Shown piece after piece: positions 55,147 through 63,241 of a DNA stretch of 64,000 nt (position 1 is its first letter; each line of letters opens with the position of its first letter). Source of the stretch: Algibacter sp. L3A6 (GTDB lineage Bacteria; Bacteroidota; Bacteroidia; Flavobacteriales; Flavobacteriaceae). A model generated the notes under the pieces. The model ran no database searches. It saw only the letters and a list, made by a program, of their open reading frames with translations, and was not told the origin of the DNA. The translations under genes were made by a program, and so were the position numbers. The stretch covers positions 1,649,501 to 1,713,500 of the forward strand of contig NZ_CP047030.1 of the NCBI RefSeq assembly GCF_009796825.1. The letters run 5' to 3'.

Positions 55147-55412
55147 AATTCTTAGGGATTAAAAAGTTCTCTACATTACGTTTCAGGTAATTAGATCGAA
55201 CTAAAATAAAGAATTATTAGTTAATAAGGTTTTTTATCTAGATGTAATAACTGTTTTTCAGGTTGATTTGCAAATAGCTATCACTGAGTGATTTGTTGTT
55301 TTTGATAAAAATCAAGTTTAGTTGCTTGTTTTCCTTAAGGCTGAAAAGTTTAAAGCTAGGTGGCGCGATTATTAAAACTGTTCTAAAAAGCACGTTTATT
55401 TAATCTAATTGT

Positions 55413-55420
55413 TATTTTTG
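55413..55420 (+). promoter_or_regulatory. Candidate -7 box of recX
   Basis: TATTTTTG ends 6 bases before ATG 55427. If used, the mRNA is nearly leaderless. No TTTG at -33. Confidence 0.35.
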
Positions 55421-55426
55421 TTACCT

Positions 55427-55903
55427 ATGCAACGTTCCACAAAATCTTATACTTTAGAAGAAGCCACCAGAAAAATGGAGCATTATTGCGCATACCAAGA
55501 GCGTAGTCATTATGAGGTTAGGCAAAAGCTAATTAGTATGAATATGATTCCTGAAGTTATCGATGTGGTTGCCGTACACCTTATAGAACATAACTTCCTT
55601 AACGAAGAACGATTTGCAATGGCTTTTGCACGCGGAAAGTTCCGTATTAAGCGTTGGGGTAGAGTGCGCATATCCATGGAACTCAAGAAAAAGCAGATTA
55701 GTAAAGTAAATATAAATAGAGCACTTTTAGAAATTGAAAATGAGGATTATATCGAGACCTTCAATGAGTTAGCTGAAAAAAAAGTAGAAACTTTAAAAGA
55801 GAGCGACGTTTACAAAAAGCGTAAAAAGTTTGTAGATTATTTTCTATATCGTGGTTGGGAGTCTCATTTGGTTTACGAGAAAGCACACGAAATCATTAAA
55901 TAA
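55427..55903 (+). CDS. recX: Regulatory protein RecX
   Basis: Inhibitor/modulator of RecA filaments, 158 residues from ATG 55427. A TTG 18 bases upstream is in frame but would lie before the -7 box. Three-helix repeats typical of RecX are visible: ALEEAT-like TLEEATRKMEHYCAYQERSHYEVRQKL, LNEERFAMAFARGKFRIKRWGRVRI, KKFVDYFLYRGWESHLVYE. The gene is alone and ends at a strong bidirectional terminator. Confidence 0.9.
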   Translation: MQRSTKSYTLEEATRKMEHYCAYQERSHYEVRQKLISMNMIPEVIDVVAVHLIEHNFLNEERFAMAFARGKFRIKRWGRVRISMELKKKQISKVNINRALLEIENEDYIETFNELAEKKVETLKESDVYKKRKKFVDYFLYRGWESHLVYEKAHEIIK

Positions 55904-55912
55904 AAACATAAA

Positions 55913-55948
55913 AAAAAGCTGATAGAAAATTATTTCTATCAGCTTTTT
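55913..55948. terminator. Bidirectional terminator between recX and the small barrel gene
   Basis: AAAAAGCTGATAGAAA and TTTCTATCAGCTTTTT close on ATTA. It serves both convergent genes. Confidence 0.92.
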
Positions 55949-55988
55949 TTATAAAAGTGATCCTCAAAAAAGTAAGGAAAACTAAATA

Positions 55989-56489
55989 TTATAAGTTAAA
56001 TACCATACCTAAATTAACCGTAAATTGGTTGTGTAAAGTTTCTGCAGCTGTTAAAGTTCCAGATTTATATTTAGCGAAAGGCGCGTTAAATTCTGTGTAA
56101 ACACCAAAGCCATCAGAGAAAAAATAACGAGCACCTAAGTGACCACCAAAGTTTTTAAGTCCAAGACTTAAACCAGGATAAACATCAAAGTTTTCATCAA
56201 CATTAATAACATTACCAAGGTTAGCATTAAAACGAGCTCTTAAGTCAAAACGTGTATCAAAAGCATCATCCAAAATAACATCGTCAACGCTTAAAAGGTA
56301 TGAAGTAGAAAAACCAATAGAAATGTTTTCCCCCACACCAAAATCGTAACTTAAATTAAGTCCAGTTCCGTTATCTTGTAAGTTAGCACCAACTTGGAAT
56401 TTATTATCACCTTTACCTTCAAATGCTTGCGAATGTGCAAACGATACGCTAAGTACAACTAATACTAATAAAATTAAATTTTTATTCAT
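55989..56489 (-). CDS. Small outer-membrane beta-barrel protein, function unknown
   Basis: Protein of 166 residues with a signal peptide (about 1-20, AHSQ) and about eight alternating strands (FQVGANLQ, GLNLSYDFG, ISIGFSTSYLL, FDLRARFNANLG, GLSLGLKNFGGHLGARYFF) ending in FTVNLGMVFNL. It fits an OmpA/OmpX-sized barrel of Flavobacteriaceae. I cannot name the family with certainty (DUF6646 is possible). It has a consensus promoter and a terminator of its own. Confidence 0.8.
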   Translation of the reverse strand: MNKNLILLVLVVLSVSFAHSQAFEGKGDNKFQVGANLQDNGTGLNLSYDFGVGENISIGFSTSYLLSVDDVILDDAFDTRFDLRARFNANLGNVINVDENFDVYPGLSLGLKNFGGHLGARYFFSDGFGVYTEFNAPFAKYKSGTLTAAETLHNQFTVNLGMVFNL

Positions 56490-56512
56490 GATTTGAGTTT
56501 TATTTAAGTCGG

Positions 56513-56542
56513 CAAAGATATTACAACTTTTTTAAAATCAAA
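56513..56542 (-). promoter_or_regulatory. Promoter of the small barrel gene
   Basis: Minus strand TTTG (56542-56539), 18 bases, TATCTTTG (56520-56513), an exact consensus. The leader is about 17-20 bases. Confidence 0.82.
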
Positions 56543-56550
56543 GGTTTAAT

Positions 56551-57411
56551 TTATAAATGCTTGTTTGTACGTAGTATGGCCTGTTCGTTTTTCCAGTCAA
56601 TCCATTTTTGCCCTTTAATTCTACGCATTAAATTATCGTAATTACGCATAATAAATACATTGTAAATCGCTTTGCCAAAGTGTTTTGGGGTTCTGGCAAT
56701 AGCACGCAAACTCATAGAAAAACCAGGAGTTATGTAGCGCATATAGTGCCAATAACCTTCGGGCATATAGAGTACTTCGCCATGGTTAAGTTCCGTTTTG
56801 TAACCATTTGCTTTTTTTAACGCAGGCCATTTTTCAAAATCCGGACTATTAAAGTCAATATCCTCGCGAGTAATTAAAGCATGCGGCACTTTGTATAAAA
56901 ACTTATTCTGCTTTTGGTCAAACAAAATACACTGCTTTTTGCCCTCAAAATGAAAGTGAAAGATGTTGGCCAAATCAATATCATAATGCATAAACGTATG
57001 CGAGTTCTCACCGCCAAAAAACAACATCGGTATACCTTTCATTAAACGTAAACCAAAATCAGGAAACGTAAAGTCTTTTTGTAGTACAGGAATCTCCTTT
57101 AAGGCATTCCACAAGAAAATCCTGAATTTAGTGGGCTCGCGCTTCAATAAATCAATATAATCGGCAAGTTTCATTTTGGCATGTGGCTCGTTAAAACCAT
57201 CCTTAAAATCCACAGGTCTATCATCGTAAAGTGGCACGGTAATATCACCACCCACTTGCTTCATGTACTCCAAACTCCATTTAGAATACGCAGGCCAGTC
57301 ATCGATAAAATGCTCGATAACCACAGGCTTTTGCGGTGTAAAATAGTGTTTTATAAAATCCGATTTCGTAATATGTTTTACGCGCGGAATATCCTGTAAG
57401 TTCAACGTCAA
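56551..57411 (-). CDS. JmjC/cupin-like oxygenase (Cupin_8)
   Basis: Fe(II)/2-oxoglutarate-dependent oxygenase of the cupin_8/JmjC type, 286 residues, likely a hydroxylase of a protein or small molecule. The metal triad is visible: His142 and Asp144 (FMHYDIDLAN) and His222 (GYWHYMRY), with FHFHFEGKKQCILFD between. The N-terminus DIPRVKHITKSDF and PVVIEHFIDDWPAYSKW is typical. The only usable start is TTG 57411, because no ATG lies in frame between it and the -7 box. The substrate is unknown. Confidence 0.87.
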   Translation of the reverse strand: MTLNLQDIPRVKHITKSDFIKHYFTPQKPVVIEHFIDDWPAYSKWSLEYMKQVGGDITVPLYDDRPVDFKDGFNEPHAKMKLADYIDLLKREPTKFRIFLWNALKEIPVLQKDFTFPDFGLRLMKGIPMLFFGGENSHTFMHYDIDLANIFHFHFEGKKQCILFDQKQNKFLYKVPHALITREDIDFNSPDFEKWPALKKANGYKTELNHGEVLYMPEGYWHYMRYITPGFSMSLRAIARTPKHFGKAIYNVFIMRNYDNLMRRIKGQKWIDWKNEQAILRTNKHL

Positions 57412-57431
57412 AGCTTGTTTGTATTCGGGGT

Positions 57432-57439
57432 CAAAGTTA
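57432..57439 (-). promoter_or_regulatory. -7 box of the JmjC oxygenase gene
   Basis: TAACTTTG on the minus strand, 20 bases before TTG 57411, with TTTA at spacing 17 (57460-57457). It supports the TTG start. Confidence 0.55.
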
Positions 57440-57471
57440 ACAAAACGTTACCGATTTAAAAATACTAATTT

Positions 57472-57555
57472 GGGCGTTACCTAAAAAGGGTCGCGCTTTC
57501 ACTACTCGCTCCTCCTAAGGTCGGGAGCTTAAACAGGCCGTTCAATCGCTAACGC
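57472..57555. repeat. Probable dispersed Flavobacteriaceae repeat remnant
   Basis: GC-richer 84-base block from GGGCGTTACC to CGCTAACGC, containing GGGTCGCGCTTTCACTAC and AGGTCGGGAGC. The ends form a short inverted repeat (GCGTTA/TAACGC). It resembles, from memory, a repeat family scattered in Bacteroidota intergenic DNA. There is only one copy in this window, so the call is tentative. Confidence 0.5.
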
Positions 57556-57560
57556 AAAAG

Positions 57561-57597
57561 AAAACCCGTCTCGTTTTTCTAGAACGAGACGGGTTTT
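57561..57597 (-). terminator. Terminator of hppD
   Basis: AAAACCCGTCTCGTT pairs with AACGAGACGGGTTTT around a 7-base loop, 45 bases after the hppD stop. Confidence 0.9.
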
Positions 57598-57641
57598 AAA
57601 AATATTAAATAGCAACAAACGTTGCGTGGTTGAGGTTAAAA

Positions 57642-58802
57642 TTAAAGTGTGCCCCTTTTAGCTTGTTCACGCTCAATAGATTCAAAAAGCGCTTTAAAAT
57701 TACCAGCACCAAAGCCTTTAGCGCCCATACGCTGTATGATTTCAAAAAATAAGGTCGGTCTATCTTCCACGGGTTTTGTAAAAATTTGAAGCAAATACCC
57801 TTCTTCGTCAGCATCAATCATGATACCAAGTTTTTTTAGGCCTTCAATATCTTCACGAAGTTCATGGCTGTAAGCTTCTAGCCTTCCTGGTACGGCTCTA
57901 TAATATTCCTCTGGCGGAATCGATAAAAATTCCACACCATTAGCTTTTAGTTGGCTTACTGTTTTTATAATATCATCTGTGGCAACGGCAATGTGTTGCA
58001 CGCCTGCGCCTTCATAAAAATCTAGATATTCTTCAATTTGCGAGCGTTTTTTACCTTCCGCAGGTTCGTTTATCGGGAATTTTATACGGCCATTACCGTT
58101 ACTCATTACCTTACTCATTAAGGCCGAATATTCGGTATGGATTTGCTTGTCATCAAACGATAAAAAGTTTACAAAGCCCATAACATCTTCGTAGAATTTA
58201 ACCCAAGTATCCATTTGGTTCCAGCCTACATTGCCCACCATGTGGTCTATGTATTTAAGACCGGCAGGTTTTGGGTTGTAGTCAGAATTCCATGCCTTAA
58301 ACCCTGGTAAAAAAGTACCGTTATAATTTTTGCGTTCTACAAACATGTGCACCGTTTCACCGTAAGTATAAATACCGGCTCTAACAACTTCGCCATGTTC
58401 GTCGGTTTCAACGGTTGGCTCCATATACGATTTTGCTCCTCGACTGGTAGTTTCTTGGTAAGCTTTTCGAGCATCTTCTACCCAAAGAGCAACTACTTTA
58501 ACGCCATCGCCATGTTTAACAATGTGTTCGTTTATTAGCGATTTACTGTTTAAAGGTGTGGTTAGAACCAGTTTGATTTTATCTTGGGTAAGCACGTAGC
58601 TTACGGAATCTGTAGATCCGGTTTCTAAACCTTTATAAGCATGCGATTGAAAACCGAATGCTGTTTTATAAAAATGAGCTGATTGTTTCGCGTTACCAAC
58701 GTAGAATTCTACATAATCGGTACCAAGAAGTGGTAAAAAATCTTGTGCGCCTTCAAATATTTTTTCTAATCCGTAGTTTACTGATTCTATATCTTTACTC
58801 AT
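57642..58802 (-). CDS. hppD: 4-Hydroxyphenylpyruvate dioxygenase
   Basis: Converts 4-hydroxyphenylpyruvate to homogentisate, the second step of tyrosine breakdown. It has 386 residues of two vicinal-oxygen-chelate domains. The iron ligands are present: His187 (YIDHMVGNV), His270 (VQHIAVAT) and Glu354 (TLFFEIIQR). The C-terminal helix GFGAGNFKALFESIE closes the active site. The product is the substrate of HmgA, encoded 0.75 kb upstream on the same strand. Confidence 0.97.
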   Translation of the reverse strand: MSKDIESVNYGLEKIFEGAQDFLPLLGTDYVEFYVGNAKQSAHFYKTAFGFQSHAYKGLETGSTDSVSYVLTQDKIKLVLTTPLNSKSLINEHIVKHGDGVKVVALWVEDARKAYQETTSRGAKSYMEPTVETDEHGEVVRAGIYTYGETVHMFVERKNYNGTFLPGFKAWNSDYNPKPAGLKYIDHMVGNVGWNQMDTWVKFYEDVMGFVNFLSFDDKQIHTEYSALMSKVMSNGNGRIKFPINEPAEGKKRSQIEEYLDFYEGAGVQHIAVATDDIIKTVSQLKANGVEFLSIPPEEYYRAVPGRLEAYSHELREDIEGLKKLGIMIDADEEGYLLQIFTKPVEDRPTLFFEIIQRMGAKGFGAGNFKALFESIEREQAKRGTL

Positions 58803-58834
58803 GATATCTTATTTATTAGTTGTGGATTTGTGTT

Positions 58835-59311
58835 TTATTCACCGCTATCGGTGGGTTCTATGAGCTCTTCAACCTCTATGCTGTCTATAGTAGTTTCAGA
58901 TTCGTAGTATTCGGTATCACTAAAAATAGTATCCGATTCATATTCGTAAATTTCCTCTGTCTCGAAGTTGTCAAAGTTTTTAAATTCATCAAAAACACCT
59001 GTAGACCACATGGTGCCGTAGAATATAAGTGCACCTATAAACATAAGCACTATAATACCGTTAAAAACAATGGCAATTATGTTTAGCACGCGTGCCGTTG
59101 AGACGTTACTTCTAGTTTGTGGTGTATAGACATCTGGATTGTTGCCAAATTCTTTTAAACTTCTATTGGCGCTCATTAAACCAATAATGGCTATTATTAA
59201 TGGGATAATGGCAAAAATGCCATAACAACAACAGCCTGCAAAACCTAATACTAAGGCTACAATGCCCAATACTAGGGAACTTGGATCGGCTGGTAATTTA
59301 CTGTAATTCAT
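58835..59311 (-). CDS. CCC-motif membrane protein
   Basis: Protein of 158 residues from ATG 59311; the longer open frame to 59425 has a basic, non-conserved N-terminus. The motif GFAGCCCYGIFAIIPLIIAIIGL lies in the first of two transmembrane segments (about 14-46 and 74-100). A strongly acidic tail (about 110-158, rich in Glu, Asp, Tyr) follows. This is the CCC-motif membrane protein family of Flavobacteriaceae, of unknown role. It lies between hmgA and hppD on the same strand, 32 bases before hppD. Confidence 0.82.
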   Translation of the reverse strand: MNYSKLPADPSSLVLGIVALVLGFAGCCCYGIFAIIPLIIAIIGLMSANRSLKEFGNNPDVYTPQTRSNVSTARVLNIIAIVFNGIIVLMFIGALIFYGTMWSTGVFDEFKNFDNFETEEIYEYESDTIFSDTEYYESETTIDSIEVEELIEPTDSGE

Positions 59312-59556
59312 AGTAGTGTATCCATGATAAAACTTCTGGTTTAGAAGGTGCTCAAACTGGAGATTTGAGTGTTTTTGGGTTAAGCCTTTTGTTGGCGGTT
59401 TGGTTAGCCCTGATTGCAGCGGCATCCTTTTTACAAATCTTGAAATTTACTATACTTTGCGTTTGCTAAATTTTAATGACAGTAACATCACTTAAATATT
59501 TTCAAAATAGCTTTGTAAAAAGATATAGCGGAAAGCAGGATTAGCTTCTTATTATT

Positions 59557-60714
59557 TTATTCTAACCAGGATTTATAATAGTTTTCGTCGGCAATTTTCA
59601 TGGCTTCTTCGGTTAGCATCAGCGGTTTAAAAGTATCTACCATTACGGCGAGTTCGTTGGTTTTAGTTTTACCTATGCTGCGTTCCGTGGCTCCTGGGTG
59701 CGGACCGTGTGGAATACCTGCAGGGTGCAGAGAAATATGACCTTGATCGATATCGTTACGACTCATAAAATCGCCGTCTACGTAATACAAAACTTCATCG
59801 GAATCGATGTTGCTATGGTTGTATGGCGCCGGAATAGATTGCGGATGGTAGTCGTAAAGTCGCGGCACAAAACTGCATATTACAAAGGCATCGGTTTCAA
59901 AAGTTTGGTGCACCGGTGGCGGTTGATGTATGCGACCTGTTATGGGTTCGAAATCGTGAATGGAAAAGGCGTACGGATAGTTGTAACCGTCGTAACCCAC
60001 AACATCAAAAGGATGAGAGGTGTAGACCATTTCTATAATATCGTCTTGTTTTTTTACTTTTATTAAAAAGTCTCCATTTTCGTTATGGGTTTCTAATTCT
60101 GCCGGACGGCGAATATCACGTTCGCAAAATGGAGCGTGTTCTAAAAGTTGCCCAAACCAATTGCGGTAACGTTTTGGTGTGTAAATTGGACGGCGCGATT
60201 CTACTATAAAAAGCCTATTGTCTTCGGTGTCGAAATCTATTTTATAAATAATGCCACGCGGAATTAAAAGGTAATCACCGTATTTAAAATCGAGATTTCC
60301 TAGGAGTGTGCGTAGTTTTCCAGTGCCTTTATGCACAAAAATAAGCTCGTCGGCATCGGTGTTTTTATAAAAATAGTTTTCTGTAGATTGTTTTGGTGCT
60401 GCTAGAATAATGGCGCAATCGCTATTTATTAAAACGGTTTTACGGCTTTCTAAATAATCGTTCTCTGGTTTTACTTGAAAGCCTTTTAATCTATAAGATT
60501 TTATATTGTTTTTTAATGCAATTTTTGGAGCAACACTGTATTGGTTTTTTATGGCTTTTACTTGTGTTGGTCGTTGTTCGTGGTAACTATTGGTTGCCAT
60601 ACCATCGAAACCAATAGTGCCAAAAAGTTGTTCGGCGTACAAACTGCCGTCCGGTTTTCTAAATTGTGTGTGTCGTTTAGGAGGAATGTTTCCTAGTTTA
60701 TGATAAATAGGCAT
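59557..60714 (-). CDS. hmgA: Homogentisate 1,2-dioxygenase
   Basis: Opens the ring of homogentisate to maleylacetoacetate, the next step after HppD. It has 385 residues, cupin fold, somewhat shorter than the human enzyme (445). Signature segments: PPKRHTQFRKPDG, YGDYLLIPRGIIYKIDF, QTFETDAFVICSFVPRLYDYHP. The iron-binding region is PYNHSNIDSDEVLYYVDGDF and HPAGIPHGPHPG. Enzymes for the last step (fumarylacetoacetase) are not in the window. The gene is preceded by a 234-base gap without a clear consensus promoter. Confidence 0.95.
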   Translation of the reverse strand: MPIYHKLGNIPPKRHTQFRKPDGSLYAEQLFGTIGFDGMATNSYHEQRPTQVKAIKNQYSVAPKIALKNNIKSYRLKGFQVKPENDYLESRKTVLINSDCAIILAAPKQSTENYFYKNTDADELIFVHKGTGKLRTLLGNLDFKYGDYLLIPRGIIYKIDFDTEDNRLFIVESRRPIYTPKRYRNWFGQLLEHAPFCERDIRRPAELETHNENGDFLIKVKKQDDIIEMVYTSHPFDVVGYDGYNYPYAFSIHDFEPITGRIHQPPPVHQTFETDAFVICSFVPRLYDYHPQSIPAPYNHSNIDSDEVLYYVDGDFMSRNDIDQGHISLHPAGIPHGPHPGATERSIGKTKTNELAVMVDTFKPLMLTEEAMKIADENYYKSWLE

Positions 60715-60948
60715 ACTTTTTAGAATTATAAATTAATAATTAAATGTTTTAAAGCGTGTGGCTTTAAACTTTAAAAAAGTGATTTAAATATACAATAATG
60801 CCTGCTTATTCAGGATTTCTCTTGATAAGAAAATTAAGGTGCTGAAGTAAATTTACCCAAAACAGTGTCATATTACTACAAATATCGTAAAATTTTAAAT
60901 TATAATTCGATAAATAGAATTTATTTTGAATAAATCGTAATCGTTGAT

Positions 60949-63180
60949 TTAGAACCAAAAACCTAAATTAAAGAACCAGATGCTTTGGCCTAACTCGGGG
61001 GCATAGCTGTATTTTACTTGTAGAGGGCCTATTAGGGTTTCCATGGCGTAACCTAAGCCGTAACCGCGATTGTCTGGAAGTGAGAACCATTCGCCGGAGT
61101 CGAAAATATCGTCGTCTATGTTGGCCCAGTTGCCTTCTAGCGTAATGTGATGTTTTTTGAAAATTTCGTAATCGGCAATAAAAGATGCTTTTACATAACT
61201 ATTCCCCGTAAGGGAAATAAAATCGTGACCAATAAATGGTATAAAGTTGTTTATTAGGTTGTTACCGTATCCTCCAAGGGCAAAATCTAAGGTTTTAGTC
61301 GATTTGTTACCGGTTTTAAAACCACCACTTGTTTTTATATTGAATGCTAAATTGTGTGATGCGCTAAAGGCATAGCCTATATCTGCTTTGGCAATCGAAA
61401 AGTTTTCGAAATCCTTATTGAAGTTGGAAGCAAATAAGTAAGTGTGTAAATCGCCATTAAAATACACGCCTTTTTTAGGGAAATATTTATTATCGTAGGT
61501 GTCTAGTTTTAAGTTTCCAAAAACACTTAGATAATCCGTTTTTTCGAATACATATTCCTCATCTGGACTATCTGTTAAAAAAGTTTCTGAGCTTAACTCT
61601 AAACGCTTGTGTTCTGCTCCTATACTGAATGCAAAATCTTTTCTAAACAGTGTTTGTAGATAAAATTGATTGGTTTGATCGTCTAGTTCTGTACCTATTT
61701 TATTTAATCCGGTGGCATCTATTTCGCTATCTTCTAGCAGTAGACTAGCACTTACGTTTTTATTAAACGTATTGAAACTAGAGCGGAAACCAACACTCCA
61801 ATAAAAACCTTTGTCTATTAAGTAATCGAAATTGTAACGCACATTATCGCCTAATATAAAATCGAAAGAAGCGATATCATTTTTAAATAATAATCGTTTT
61901 TTAGTGATGTTTACTAGAATGGCACTTTTGTATAAATCATCAAAATGGATTCCTAGTTTTAAAAATGTGGTGTTTTGGGTTTCGGTTAAATGCGTCTCTA
62001 AATCGTAAGTTTCAGAAGCTCCTGTACGTTTTAATTTATATTGAAAAGAGTCGAAGTTATTGGTAGCTACTAAGTTGTTGACGCCTTTAATGAAATCTGT
62101 ATAGCTTATTTTTTCGCTCTGTTTTAATTTCAGTTTACCTAAAACATAGGCGCGCGTGTAGTTGTTATTGCCTTTTACCGATAAGTTGTTTATGGTAATA
62201 CTATCTGGCACTCTTTCTTTAAGTTTTTGTTCTTTTTCTCTAAGAGGTAGATTTTTAAAATCTTCTAGGTTTGCTAATGTGGCTATTTTTCCACTTTCAA
62301 TAATTTCTCGACCTTCATTAAAAGATACCACGTTGTATTCTTTAATATTTGGTTTTATGTAAATATCGGTAAGCTTGGCTTTTAATTTCATGTCGCTTAC
62401 CGTTCTGAAATTATTTATTTGAAGCAAAACATCGGGAGCCGAGGTGAGTTCTTTACGATTTAAAAGATCGTCTTGTACATCTACACCAATAATTTTATCC
62501 ATGCCTTTAGCACGTAATTCTCCAATAGGGTAGTTGTTAATTACACCACCATCTACAAGTACATCGCCATTAATTATAACTGGCTGGTAAAGTGATGGAA
62601 GCGCGCTACTCGCCATAATAGATTGTGTTAAATCGCCCGATTCTAAAACCACCTGGTTACCCGTTTCTACGTTTGTGCCAATACAAAAAAACGGAATAGG
62701 TAATTTGCTAAAATCGCTAGTTTCGTTTATAGATAGCGTTAAGGTTGAAAATAAATTATAAGTGTTTTGACCACGAGAAAGTGCTGATGGTAATTTAATT
62801 TTAAAATCGTCGAAGGGTAATTTTACCGCATATCTTTCGGCGTTATCACGTTCGTAAAAGGCTTTAGAAGCTCTTGGTAAATCGTCGTTTATAAGTTTAT
62901 CAAAATCTACTTGATGAAAAATGGAGTCTAACTGTTTGCCCGAATATCCCGATGCGTAAAGCCCGCCAATTACAGCACCCATGCTTGTGCCTGCAATATA
63001 ATCTATCTTAATGCCTAAGCTGTCTATAACTTTTAAAACACCAATGTGTGCAAGTCCTTTTGCGCCACCACCACTTAATACCAAGCCTACTTTTGGAGTC
63101 TTTTTTTCTGTTTTGTTTTGCGCTTTCGCGGAAAAGCCAACGAACAGAATTAGGAGTAATATGGCGGTTTTTTTTATCAA
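60949..63180 (-). CDS. Patatin-like phospholipase fused to BamA-type barrel (PlpD-like)
   Basis: Protein of 743 residues. A signal peptide (about 1-20, SAKAQ) precedes a patatin domain (about 30-235) with the Ser-Asp dyad: Ser66 in GTSMG and Asp210 in VDGGVINNYP, and oxyanion GGGAKG. A POTRA-like part (about 310-385) and a C-terminal 16-strand-type surface-antigen/BamA barrel follow, ending in SIWFFNLGFWF. It is the layout of type Vd autotransporters such as PlpD, an outer-membrane phospholipase. Start codon TTG 63180; no ATG fits. One CGCTTTCGCGGAA word lies in its signal-peptide codons. It is 61 bases downstream of uvrC, possibly in one transcript. Confidence 0.92.
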   Translation of the reverse strand: MIKKTAILLLILFVGFSAKAQNKTEKKTPKVGLVLSGGGAKGLAHIGVLKVIDSLGIKIDYIAGTSMGAVIGGLYASGYSGKQLDSIFHQVDFDKLINDDLPRASKAFYERDNAERYAVKLPFDDFKIKLPSALSRGQNTYNLFSTLTLSINETSDFSKLPIPFFCIGTNVETGNQVVLESGDLTQSIMASSALPSLYQPVIINGDVLVDGGVINNYPIGELRAKGMDKIIGVDVQDDLLNRKELTSAPDVLLQINNFRTVSDMKLKAKLTDIYIKPNIKEYNVVSFNEGREIIESGKIATLANLEDFKNLPLREKEQKLKERVPDSITINNLSVKGNNNYTRAYVLGKLKLKQSEKISYTDFIKGVNNLVATNNFDSFQYKLKRTGASETYDLETHLTETQNTTFLKLGIHFDDLYKSAILVNITKKRLLFKNDIASFDFILGDNVRYNFDYLIDKGFYWSVGFRSSFNTFNKNVSASLLLEDSEIDATGLNKIGTELDDQTNQFYLQTLFRKDFAFSIGAEHKRLELSSETFLTDSPDEEYVFEKTDYLSVFGNLKLDTYDNKYFPKKGVYFNGDLHTYLFASNFNKDFENFSIAKADIGYAFSASHNLAFNIKTSGGFKTGNKSTKTLDFALGGYGNNLINNFIPFIGHDFISLTGNSYVKASFIADYEIFKKHHITLEGNWANIDDDIFDSGEWFSLPDNRGYGLGYAMETLIGPLQVKYSYAPELGQSIWFFNLGFWF
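63121..63133 (+). repeat. 13-base word CGCTTTCGCGGAA, copy 3
   Basis: Opposite strand of the patatin gene, encoding SAKA at the signal-peptidase site. Identical to the copies at 17479 and 40953. Confidence 0.6.
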
Positions 63181-63241
63181 TGTTTTTATTTTAACGAGTC
63201 TATGTTTGGTAATAATATTTTACTGATAACTGGTTTGTGGT

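Noticed and set aside
58835..59425. Longer version of the CCC-motif protein starting at 59425
   Set aside because: The extra 38 residues are not like a signal or membrane segment, and ATG 59311 gives the family's usual N-terminus before the first membrane helix.
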